NCBI GenBank assembly: GCA_033026295.1
Contig: CM065173.1
Location: 2,232,001-2,296,000, forward strand
From: Channa striata
Taxonomy: Eukaryota > Chordata > Actinopteri > Anabantiformes > Channidae
Reading direction: 5' to 3'
DNA length: 64,000 nucleotides
Position numbers and translations under genes: made by a program. Within the stretch, counting starts at the first letter, position 1, and each line of letters opens with the position of its first letter. The notes beneath the pieces were generated by a model. It saw nothing but the letters and a program-made list of their open reading frames with translations, was not told the origin of the DNA and searched no databases. This document shows positions 21,806-33,200 of the stretch, one piece after another.

Positions 21806-22755
21806 TAATATATGTACCTGTGTTAGCGCTGTCCCTCCATACTAACCATGTTTGTAATGCACATTTCATAAACAGCTGCTGACTCATATGTGGACCTTAT
21901 TAATCAAAAATGCATTACCACAATTCTGTCTTTAAAACCTCACAATAAGGAGTGCCACACTCTCTAGTTATTCAAGAGCTCTGGTGTTAGTGAGCCTCTG
22001 TCTCATCATTCTTTCTTGGACTGTTTCAAGAAACTCCAATGAGATTGAAGAGATATGTGCAGTTTTGTCTACAGTTTGATCAAATGTTTAAAAAACAAAA
22101 CAAAACAAAAACCTACATCGAATGAATGTTTTAAGATAAAACAAAGATGAAGAGTGAAGTCAGTCTTTATATTTCCCTCCGCACTAGGTATATGCCCTAC
22201 TGTGTTTACAGTAGTTGTGCATCAGGAGTTCCTGTGCATTACTAAAGACATTTCAGGTGTAATCGCTTTTGCTTTTCTGGTTTGTTAAGAGCCAAGTACA
22301 ATGGAGTTATTTTAAAAAAGCAATAATCTGCAAATGATCTAAAACATATGGAAACCTTTCAATTGTTGAAACTGAGAAATTTGACATTTTTAAAAATATT
22401 TGCTCGAAATTGATTTTAAAGCCAGAAAAACATTTGGACAATTGTAAGTTTACCTCTGCATACAGAGCAATACTGTTGTAGTACTGACACTGTGTGCTTC
22501 TCACTCAACATTTATGATGCCTTCTTATCATATTTTAAATAAAACATTTGTTTGGAAAATTGAGTTGTCCATCACTTAAAACAAGTCTCTTATTAACTAT
22601 TTAAAGTTTTCTCTTCAAACACACATCAATTGTCCAAGCTGTTCCACAATATCACCTAAAACGCTGCACATGAGGCTTACAGATTCACTATTTAAATCCA
22701 AGATGCCACTTTTTTATAGCAGCAAACTTTTGATCATAGGGAAAACTACCAGATG

Positions 22756-23003
22756 TTTTGTGCATCATTTAATACACACTTTCATGTTCAAAGGAATAAC
22801 TTTGACACATAGGGACATTTTGAAAACAAGGGGATCTAAATTGTAAATGGAGTGTAAACAAATGCAGGTGATTAACCCACTGAAAGGTCCGTTGAGTTGA
22901 AGAAGTTAAGGAGACACTTGATCAGTACAAAGAAGTATCAGTCCGACTGTCCTCAGACTGCAGCATCAGGCTGGGATCACATATTACTACCAAGGGCTTG
23001 TTA
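22756..23003 (+). repeat. Block D1 of a ~250-bp direct repeat flanking zic exon 2
   Basis: Colinear with 26557-26822: shared runs include TTGTGCATCATTTAATACACA, AAATTGTAAATG, ATGCAGGTG, CTGAAAGGTC, GTTGAGTT and ACTACCAAGG, with many substitutions. This copy is about 2 kb downstream of the zic stop codon; the partner is in the zic intron. Confidence 0.8.
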
Positions 23004-23189
23004 GAAAAGACTTCCATTTGCTTCAAACAAAGTCATCTTACAACAACTGAATCTGCCGTGTGATAGCGGTGTTTTACAAGCTGGATTAAAGCATACTGAG
23101 AACCCTAAAGGACTAGATCAGGACTTTTAATGCTTGCCTTAATGCAGTAGTGAGGAGCCTATATGCGTGTGGACACTGGGTCTTGGTTG

Positions 23190-23432
23190 TACATCCTGTC
23201 CTTCATTGCAAATGGCCATGGGCCGATTGTGGTGGTTCCTCCAGGGAGCTAGACACTGAACCCCCACTTAAATGCCCCGGGTGAGTGTTGCCCATCTGTG
23301 TAGCAGCTCACCCAGGTGTATGTGTGTGTGTGATTGAGTTTGAATGGGTGAATGAGAAGCAGCGTAAAGTGCTTTGACTACTAACTGGTAGAAAAGCACC
23401 ATATGAGTGTAGACCATTTACCACGTAGAGCT
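23190..23432 (-). repeat. Dispersed repeat family A
   Basis: Reverse-oriented copy: GCAGCTCACCCAGGTG, GAATGGGTGAATGAGAAGC, TAAAGTGCTTTGACTAC, GGTAGAAAAGC and GTAGACCATTTACC. Confidence 0.6.
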
Positions 23433-25039
23433 GAAAATGCAAGCAGAGCACTTATTTTATACACAATGCAGTCCAAACTTCATCTGACACTCATGAAACT
23501 CATCATGTCCCATATATAGTGCTTGACAATGTTCACCCACACCAACCCATGTGATGGCGGAGCTGCCATGCAAGGCACAACCTGCCCTGTGACATATGAA
23601 TAAGAGGAGCTGGGAATCAATACATTTACAGGCTTAAATACATTTTTACATTTGTAAGATACCTAATCAATTTAACGTTGAGTGAAGTTTGAAGAGTTTG
23701 AAGTTCAGCTGAACTTTGGAGTGCATTTTGTATGGAAAGAGGGCTGTGCACAATTCCCACAATTCCTTAAGGCAGAGACACACCAAGCTGACATAAAAAA
23801 GTGGTGACAAATGGTGAGTGTGGTGAGTGTTTTGTTGCCTCACACTGCATTTGTCTTGGGCAAATCATAATCACAAAGCACAGATTACAGCCAAAGACTT
23901 TTGATGTCTTCTCTCAATCCTGGCCAATCACTCCATTGTGTGCTGCCTGGTCAGAGAAGCACATTCAGCCAATGACTGATCACTGTCAAGTGCTCTACAA
24001 AGTTCTACACGAGATCCTTTCTCCCAGTGGTCATGTTTTTTTGTATGTATCACAACCACACCGTATCATGATTGTTAGTGTCTATCATCCTATGCCCTTG
24101 AACTTTTGGACATCAACTTTTGACCTGCTCTTTTTGTTTCTTGGACCAGAGAGCAGCTAAAACTTCTATCTAAAATTAATAAAGTTGTTAGAATCTCTGT
24201 ATCCTCTCATGCCACACATTCAAGCAGAGTGGTCTCTCACTGACAGGACCACCAACATGCTGAATTGGCCGAAAAGCTACCTACAGGGGTCCAACTACTA
24301 TGAAAGATGTGGGAAACCATAAAATCTAGGTTGACGGATACTCATAGAAGCCCTGACTTTGGCAACCACGAGCTGTTGGCTCAGTGTGCCACTGGGATAA
24401 AAACATACAGTCACACAAAGGCGCCTAACTGTTATTTTCAGACAAGCCTGAAAAGTCCTGATCCATTTCTTTGACAGCCACACCCCCACCTGCTGTGCCA
24501 CCACAGGTACAGTGCTACCATGAGCTTTAGTTAACCACTTTCCATCAATGTCAATTTAGCCCTTTAAACTGCTTCACCTTTTGCAGTTGGAGCTCTTACA
24601 TTAATTCTTAGATGATCATCATGTACACACACGTACAATATTTTCATATTCTCTAACAGCAAGCAGAACAGTCGGCAACATTCTCTGGTCCTTATGAACA
24701 AAGTTATCCCGTTTGTTAGTTCAGGTTAGTTAACTAACACTGATTCCATAAGTTGCATAATAGTTTTTAAAAATCACATATTCTTGCCCCTTCTGGCATT
24801 GTTTGAGCTGTTGATTTCGGACCACAGATGACTGTGTCTGGGCAAGTTCTGTTTTTGACACACGATTCAAAAGAAAAAAGCCTTCATCCTGGCAGAGCGG
24901 TCACCGATGTTGAACCATACAACTGCTGGTTGTAGAAAATGACAGCAACTATGACGCCACGGGACATTCTCCGGCCGGGCCTGGGTCTGACAGTGTGTGA
25001 GGTCTGTTCTTCGTGTCCAGTTTTCCCAGTCCCTCCGTC
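23433..25039. other. Region downstream of zic, nothing recognised
   Basis: AT-rich sequence with no coding signal. It may hold the zic 3' UTR (minus strand) and regulatory elements, but none can be pinned down by eye. Confidence 0.4.
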
Positions 25040-28000
25040 CTACGTAACATACTCCTCATCATCACTAGGTTCTGATTTGATGTGGTCTGGATGAATTAGA
25101 GGGACTTGTGGGGCTGTAGTCCTGGTACATACATACCACTCTTTAATGTTAGATAAGTGAGGTAAGGCTGGGTTGACTGAGCGCTGGCTCCTGCGTGGTA
25201 TCCTGCCGCTCTGCTGCTTCTGAGCAAGCTGACTCTTCAGGCCTGACAGAGACAGATCTAGAGGCATTGCCACTGGAGACGAACTCCGCAGCAGCAGCTT
25301 ATGCTCCATGTCGCTGCTTGAGCTGATGTCTAACTCGTGATTGGACAGAAGGGGAAAATGAGCATTTCTGTTGGGCGATGGAGAAAGGCGGTTCATTTTA
25401 AGATCTAGGGGCTCAAGGAGAGCCTGATGAGGTTGTTGGAGTTGATAAGGTATGGAATCATACAGGTCCTGGGGTTCGGAGGTAGGCGACGACTTGACAT
25501 GAACCTTCATGTGCTTGCGCAGGGAGCTGGGATGGGTGTAGGACTTGGTGCAGCCGAGGGCCTTGCAGTCGTAGGGCTTGGAGGCCGTGTGGACCTGTGA
25601 ATGCTTCTTCCGGTCGCTGCTGTTGGCAAAACGTCGCTCGCAAAATTCACACTGAAACGGCTTCTCACCTGCAACACAATACACAGCAAGAAGGAGAATG
25701 TCAGTTAAGGAGACTGTAACTTGTTTAAAGCGGATTCAAGTTTTCAGGTTTTTCTACTTTTAAATGTATTTTCCATTTCATTTATTATTTTATTGCATTG
25801 CATTACAGAGCTGCAGGAGTGTCCCCGTATTACCATGCCACTTCTCATGCATATGCTTACGTCACATTCATGTGTATGTAGTTCTCTTTGCATATTGTGT
25901 ACAATGTGAATGGTGGGATGCAAAAGCTGAGGCCAGACTGTAAATAAGATATTTTCACATTATATTTTCACCTGAAAATACAACTGAACCAAGGGACAAA
26001 AAGTTCAAATTCTAGAACTATTTTTAGGTTAGAAACCAAATAAAGCAATGACCTCAGGCTCAGAGAAGGTGACAGCGTTTGTAAAAACCTATTTATACAA
26101 AACCTAGAGAGCAAACGGCAGATTTCCATCACAAATTTGGGGGGTTTTAATGGCAAAGATCAGCGTTATATGTGTTTAGCCTTCAGTGGTCAAAGTTTTG
26201 ATGATAGTATAAATGGTAGATTATGAAATTCCCAAATTCAATTCTATGCTAGGAAATTTTGTTAAACAACTATTAAACAAAACTTACCTGCTACCAATTA
26301 ATCTTGTTAAGTGTGAGATATACCACCAGGTTTTTTTCTTACTAATAACAACTTTTTCAGTCATGTTGGCCCTGTCCCAACATGTTTAAGTATTTTCAAA
26401 TTAATAAACAAACAAACAAACATTCAGCTTTATGTTTCACACACTGTTTCTATTTCCATTACACACTGCATCACAACTGTTTTGCCCATGGACTTGTTCA
26501 GTGGATGAATAGATCTAGAAGTCACTTATTAATAAACAGACTCATATTTTTTGTCTTGTGCATCATTTAATACACATTTTCACGTTCAAAGGAATGTGTT
26601 TGACATATAGTGGTATTCTGAAAACTCGGGAGCCTAAATTGTAAATGAAGTGTGAACACATGCAGGTGGTTGACCTCCTGAAAGGTCTGTTGAGTTACAG
26701 AGGTTAAAGAGACACTTGGCGATCAGCACAAACGAGGATCAGTGCGACTGTTGTCAAGCTGAAGCACCAGGCTGTGATCATGTAACACAGTTGTGAAGGT
26801 GTTACTACCAAGGACTTAGTTAACTCTAAGGCTTTGATCAACTTGTTCAAGTAAATCAACCTGCAGTCGCTGCTCACCTGTTATCAACATGACTTTGCCT
26901 CATGGTTACGGCAGAACTTTTTTACTAAGTGGCATTGTGATAACGGGAAACACGACATCAAATCCTCAAGCGTCCACTTGTTTTGAGTTTCCAGTGCTTC
27001 TGTTGTGGACATTGTTTTGTGCCTTTGTGTTTTAAAGCACTATAAGAATATTAAAAGTACTTGTTGCTTTTTACCTACTTTTACCTGCATTATTTCATGA
27101 CCTTATAAAATATCCAATTAAGTTACAATACATTTGTCTAAACTTTCTAGTGCCAGTTTATTAAACATGCATAGGTCCTACATCCATGAAGGTCTGAATG
27201 TTAAATTTTTGTTTAAACGTTTTCGGCATTCCTAATTTAACTTTACGTTCATGATCAAAGCTGTAGCTAAAATATAGCTAAAAGCCCGTAGCTAATTGCA
27301 CTTACATAGCGCATTTCTACATCTACTCATAGTGCTTTATATTGCCTTTTATTTACCCATTCACACTCAGTCTCTCTCTCTCACACACACACACCCCCCG
27401 ATGGGGGAGCTGCTGTGCAGCTGGCCAACACTCACCAAGAGCAACTAAGTGGGGGTGCAGGGGTTCAACTTCGACATTTGACCGGAGGAGCCGGTCTGTA
27501 GAATTGGTGGACGACCGCACTGTGGTCGCGCCAATGTTGTCCACCCCATTTATACATGACAGTAGACGGCAACAATTACACTGGAACTAACAAAATGACT
27601 ACATCATTATTTATTGATGAATTTTAAGCTATTAACGTGAACAAAGGTCTGCAATGGCTTATCCATCAATACACTTCCTGTCTTTTTGAGGTGAAATCTT
27701 TCGGATTTTCACTTTCTAAAGGAAACGAGGACGGGTTCTTTACAATGAGATGTTCTAGATGGTGGGTTCCTCAATTGTTAATATTAGACTGTTAACTGAT
27801 GAACTATCACAGTCCAACATCCAATGAAATGAGCCTCAAAAGCACTATAGACCTGGGTTTGCTCTGACTGATGAATTATACCTGAAAACAAACCAATCCT
27901 TCGATTTCCACCTAAAACTACCTGAAGAAAATAGCACCTAAGCTGAGCGTCACAATGAATTAACGTCTGATTATTGATATAAATAGAGGGACAATGTTCA

Positions 28001-28980
28001 TTTCAAACTACCTGTCCCTTTGGAATTGGCTGATTCTGAATAGTGAGGGGAAACAAGAGAATCACTGCAGGGAATTTGAGGAATGCTTACAGTTTATGTC
28101 TCAACACACTAATTTCTGCTGTGTACATCAAATCCAATTGGTTCTGGGCTCATCCTCCTCCCTCTCCTAATCCAGCTGCTTCCTGCAGCTTCCTGTCACC
28201 TTGCATGACTGAGCTGCAGTTTCGAGCCGCGGATCCTCTAGGAATCAAGGGGGCAACAAAGGATGGACGTGAATGGGTACTGAGCCCAGCCTACGTAAAC
28301 ATGGAGGGGATTCCTAGCAGACTACGAACCATCTCTATTAACCTCTTTATTCTCCGGCTCGGTCGTGAGGCAGCTGTCTGAACGGATGACACGGCTGCAA
28401 ACACAGTAATGAGTGAATCCGTGCCCAGCGTGCAGTCACACAATCATGAAGCCCTACCAGTGTGCGTGCGCGTGTGAATCTTGAGGTTCTCGGAGCGTGC
28501 GAACATCTTGCCGCAGTTGGGAAATGCGCATGAGAAGGGCTTCTCCCCGGTGTGCACGCGAATGTGGTTGATGAGTTTGTATTTGGCTTTGAACGCCTTC
28601 CCGCCGCGCAGACACTCGTCCCACATGCAGACGTGACTGAGGGTCTCGAGCCCCGCTGCTACATGCTCGGTGGTGACGTGGTCAACCAGCTCGTGCATGG
28701 AGCTGAAAGTTTGGTCGCAGACGGATGTCGCCGTCCGCCCAAGCCTCTGCCTCGAAGAAGTTCGGTCGACCCATTTGCAGACCAGCTCGCTTTTGACCGT
28801 GGGGCCTTTGGAGAAATCCAACAGGCCGTCCACCGCACCGCCGGCACCGCCGTCGGCAGAAGCGGAGATGCTAGTGGCTCTCGGCTGGGGTGGCGAGACG
28901 ATGCTCAAAGCTCCGGAGTTGTTGTTCCCCAGCGGAGAGACGAGGCCATTGTGCCTGGCCACTACAGCCGCCCGCTTCAT
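25040..28980 (-). CDS. ZIC-family zinc-finger transcription factor (Zic5/Zic6-type)
   Basis: Two coding exons, 28458-28980 and 25040-25668, join in phase to 383 codons. The first ATG (28978-28980) lies 12 codons downstream of a TTG and after an in-frame TGA. Five C2H2 fingers: ZF1 C68/C88/H101/H106 with a long inter-Cys loop, ZF2 C118/C123/H139/H143, ZF3 C151/C156/H169/H173, ZF4 C181/C184/H197/H201, ZF5 C209/C214/H227/H231. GKAFKAKYKLINHIRVHTG and FARSENLKIH are ZIC/GLI hallmarks, and the intron after ZF3 (THTG/EKPF) is at the ZIC position. The single downstream exon, EWYVC near the end (351-355) and an acidic tail resemble Zic5; Zic1-3 have a third exon and end at WYV. The N-terminus is only 67 residues before ZF1. 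Likely a nuclear DNA-binding patterning factor. Orthology (zic5, zic6 or a duplicate) is unresolved. Confidence 0.9.
26557..26822 (+). repeat. Block D2 of the direct repeat, in the zic intron
   Basis: Partner of 22756-23003 in the same orientation, about 3.8 kb away. It lies within the 2.8-kb zic intron (25669-28457), so the two blocks bracket the terminal zic exon. Confidence 0.8.
27290..27545 (+). repeat. Dispersed repeat family A (diverged)
   Basis: TTGCACTTACATAGCGC start, ATTTACCCATTCACACTCA, GATGGGGGAGCTGC, GAGCAACTAAGTGGGG and GGACGACCGC boxes, with a TC/CA-rich run at 27370-27397. It lies in the zic intron. Confidence 0.6.
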
Positions 28981-29486
28981 GCTCGACACGGCGGGCTGCC
29001 CCGCTCCTGTCGCCAACTTCAGTCCTCACTTCCACGTAAATAGAGTCAAATCCAACAGGCAAAGCGTTCGCCGCTGTCCTGCTTCCTTCCTGCGTGTTTT
29101 GGTGAAAGCAAGAGCGCATGCGGCAGCGTCTTTACCCCCCGCTGCTCGGCGTTAGATCCCGAGAGTCAGAGCCTCCATGCTTTTATTTACTGTGTGAATG
29201 GAGGTGAACGGAGTCGAAGGAATACAGCAGGCCGCGAGCCAACACTGTGAGGCGGCGCCCTTGTCTCCTTTCCTAGTCCTCCGCTTTCTTCTCTCCTTGT
29301 ATTTTTCGACAAGCACACAGAGTTAGGCCGGCGATGAAACACATCAGCCTGACATTTTGCACTACTCTCTTTGTGTGAATATGTGCAGCTACACAACAAT
29401 CAGTGTGATGTGATGTGAAGGTGGTCCTGAGGTCCAAAACAAATACCCTGAAATTAGAAAGTACATACATTTTGTAAAAGACATTA

Positions 29487-29830
29487 ACAACAAGATAAGG
29501 CAAGACTTAATTGATCCCACAGTGGGGAAGTTCTTGCGTTACAGCAGCATTAAGAACAAAAATCAAGATCCGTAGATTCAAAAAACAGCAATTATAACTC
29601 TGCAAACAAAGGATTAAAGAATAAAGAATCACAATTGATGTAATATTTATTTTACTTATAAAAACCTGACAGGAGAGTCTTAAGAGTGTTTGAAAAAGCA
29701 TTTAAAATGAAAGGACCAATAAACAAATTTGGACAAAAAAAATTGTTGTTTACCTAATGTAAGTGAAAGCCTTGGAAATGTTACAGTCTGGATCAATAAA
29801 GAAATTTACAAAATATTGTTTTGAGAGTTT
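29487..29830 (-). mobile_element. Non-LTR retrotransposon 3' tail in the divergent promoter region
   Basis: Starts with AGATAAGGCAAGACTTAATTG then ATCCCACAGTGGGGAAGTTC, the reverse complement of the GGGA-TAAAG-TTATCTTATC tail type seen at 15840-15885. It continues into AT-rich sequence without an open frame. Confidence 0.55.
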
Positions 29831-30200
29831 TTTTGTATGTCTTGGATTGTTGTGTTTTGTGTAGTGCTATGTTTATTGTCATTTCATTTTTTAAATGTGT
29901 GTTTAAGAAAATGCAACAGTTTTCGACATTCCAACATTCTCATCATGAAGTGTCCGTCGCATCCCTCTTTGCGCTTTAATACACCATGCCACGACCAACT
30001 GTTACACACCTACTTCACACAAGGAATCTTTCTAGTATACAGAGGGTGCTCCAAATGGGATTTGACCCTCCATCACATTTAGACAGTACTCCCACATGTT
30101 GTCTATTTTTTAAACTCACGATTTAACATTTAATTGTCTCCTCACATAGTTGTTCCAAGACACACATAGTTGTTCTAAACCTTATTCTGAAAACCTCGAT

Positions 30201-30226
30201 CGGAAGTGCGCTTAAGGCGTTTCCGG
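30201..30226. promoter_or_regulatory. ETS/GABP-like motifs upstream of vps8
   Basis: CGGAAGTG at 30201-30208 and TTCCGG at 30221-30226 (opposite strand) form a facing pair 56-81 bp upstream of the vps8 ATG. Such pairs are typical of TATA-less housekeeping promoters. Motif-based only. Confidence 0.45.
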
Positions 30227-30281
30227 TCACAGAAACTGCAGAAGAACCTGGGCGAGCTTTTCGGTTGTTGAACACCCAGAG

Positions 30282-33200
30282 ATGTCGGAATCCCCGGACA
30301 CTGGCAGCCTACTGTCTGCTTCCTCCCAGCTCAACCTGATGGAGGTGGACGCGGTGAGAGACTTTGTCCTTATTGTACAGACACGGGGACGGAAGAGGTG
30401 AGGGACAATTAGCTTTGCTCCAGCAGCTCTCTGTCTGTCGATAACTACATTTGTAACAAATGTGGTTGTAAGCTGCAGCTGATTCATATTCTCGTTTTAC
30501 ACGACAGCGTCAGTCTCCGCTGTGGTCAAAAGTAAAAACGGGATTCATAACAAACCCAACATTAGGACAACACGACAGGTCCAACGCTGCTGCGCATGTC
30601 TGATTCCAGAAGGTGGTTGTTAGATCCAAACCTGCTCAGAATTCAAAAGCCTGGTGATATTTCTGTGCCGGTACAGAATGTAACACCGGAAACAAAAAAC
30701 GGTTGTTTCTTCAAAGAGGAGTTTTGTGACTGCGCTGCGTTTGTGGACACATCAGAATGTGGCAGTTGCTGAACACTATCACGTGATTGTTTGCCATGTA
30801 GCCCATGCGAAGAATCCATCTAATCACTAGCTGTGCCTCACTCAGCGAATTACACATGCAGTTTATTTTACTCACGTTTAAGATATTAAAGCACGATGTA
30901 ACTGTAACCTAGCTAACTTACGGCTAACTTGATGCCCGTGATGCGTTCACTCCCGAATGCGCAGGAGTAACTTGGTCCAGATGCTTGTTTACCTTCAATC
31001 TTTAGAAGAATTATTCTAGAGTACATATTATTGCATCCTCCAAGAAGCATAAATCACGAAATAAAATGTAAGGCTAGTCCGATGTTGATGTAGATCGCCA
31101 GAACTCACAGTCTTTACTTTTAACTCTGTGAGGAATTGTCTGTAGAAACATTTACTTCAGGTGTTCTCACCCTGTCCTTAGGATCCTTAAACACCCCTGC
31201 TTTGCTTGTTTTCTAATTTTTACTGGATTAGGTGTGTTCAGTCCACCTGAAGCTGGACACTGCCAGTTCGCCTTGTCTTACCATAATCAAGCCTCAGCTA
31301 AGATTGTATCCACCAGCTTCAGATTGACTGACATACGTTATCTAGGCAGTCAGCCGTGGGTAGAAGCGGGATAGCGGGAAAACAGGGCTACCTGGGATAT
31401 ATTACATTTAATATTCACACATCAGCTGAAATTGCACAGGAGAAGTTTAAGAGCAAACCCTCACTTGAAAAATTGACTATTGGAAAGACCCATTTAAATT
31501 ATGAAACTGTTCCCAACTAGGTCTAAAGATCCAGAATCTTATATAATAATGAGACACTACAAGTATATATCAGGATCAGCTAGGGTATATTTGTTTCTGG
31601 GTTGTGTAGGTTTTTGTGTTGATACATTTTGCTTTGTTCATTTAAATCCACCTTGTGTAAGGCTGCATCACTGATGTGCTTTAAAAACATGCTTTTCAAT
31701 CGAAGCATCTACTATTGACCATAGTGGTAGGATTATAAATTGGACTGTTTATTTGATTCCTGTCTGCTTTCATGGTGTTTTTAAAACCTTTTCCTTTCAT
31801 CCATGCATTCGGCATGAATAGAAATGTCCAATATACAGAGAGACTGCTAATGTGGTGGGGAGATTGTTCATCTGGTTTTAGGCTTTTTTTTTATTTACCC
31901 TCTAATGCTCAGGTCACACCATATGGAAAACAAATTCTCATAGATTGATCTGAAAACAACTTAAAACTGTCTTTCAGTCTTTCACAGAGTAATGCTTTGT
32001 CAACCATTTTCCTTTCCACAGAACATTCGATGATGGAGAGATTTAATTAACTACAGTGGTCTTAGAAGGCAGTGGGAGATGTCTCTCTGCAGCTTCAATC
32101 ATGGGCTTCTGTTATTTTCATATCACTCTGACGGCTTTCCAATAAGACTTGTAGCATGTTAAAATGATATTGAAATGCTTCTTTGTACCCTTTCAGATTG
32201 AATTTTATGTAAATAAGACCAACACATTAGTTACCGTCGGATTAATGTAAAGGTGGATTTCAAATTTGAAAACATTCTTCAGTTCTAGGGGTTGGCCAAG
32301 TGGTGCCATTTGCCCCCCAAACCACAGTACTAGCCTCAGTATAGGACACAAGGGAAAATGGTCTAGAAATACCACCACACAAATGTCCACAGGTAATAAA
32401 AGCTTGTACTAGGGCTGCCACTTAAAAAAATACTCAAGTTTAAACAAATTTAAACCAACAAAGTATTTGAATTACTTTAAATGCAACCTGCACTGCATAA
32501 TGGACCCTCCACCCCATCCCCATTCCTCTAATATATTCATGGTTCTACCCTTTTACTACTGTACTTAGGGATGGGATTTTTAACTACAGGAATTTCATAT
32601 CTCAAATTTTGAGATACAACTAGAGGCTTACCAGTATAAATTAAGGCACGTTGAAACTAGGTGGTCTGATAGTGAATTTAAACGGCAGAAAACTTCAGAC
32701 TGTCAGCATTGTGAATGACGAAGATATAGCTAGCGTTTGACTCTGTTGTCTGATGTTTGCTGAGATATTTTAACATTTTGGTTTGACAGACAAAAGGTTG
32801 GATGGCTGCGAGTCAACTGGTGGACTACACTTAATAGAAGCAGACCAGTTACACTGACCCATGTCTTGGTCTGATTGGGCGTCAATTATTTCCAAGGCTG
32901 ACTGGAAACATAGCACATATTTGCATAATGCTTCAGTTACCTGGAAAAGGAATGCCTCATATAGTTGTTGTATTTGATTGAACAATGTGGAATGAAAAGA
33001 AAAAATCCAACTATGTGTGATCTTTTTCAAAAAAATGTCAATGTGGAAAAAAAACTGTGGAATGCAAGTGCACCAGCTGCTCAAGTGGCACATGGGAGGT
33101 CGCTGTACTTGTACTTGTTGTGGACGAAATGTCATAGATACAGTTATTTAAGGTGGACATAGAAAGTATGAATTAGCCTTTAGAAACATCTGATGATATA

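Larger units (their letters stand above)
28981..30281. promoter_or_regulatory. Divergent intergenic region between zic and vps8
   Basis: About 1.3 kb separates the zic ATG (minus) from the vps8 ATG (plus). Both edges are CpG-rich, as vertebrate promoters are, while the middle (about 29487-29830) is AT-rich retroelement sequence. A shared promoter is possible but not shown. Confidence 0.5.

Noticed and set aside
28978..29016. Upstream TTG as zic start
   Set aside because: The first ATG at 28978-28980 follows an in-frame TGA and is the normal choice; non-ATG initiation is not supported.
28552..29155. Plus-strand frames of about 160 codons over zic exon 1
   Set aside because: GC-rich antisense shadows of the zinc-finger exon with no recognisable domain.
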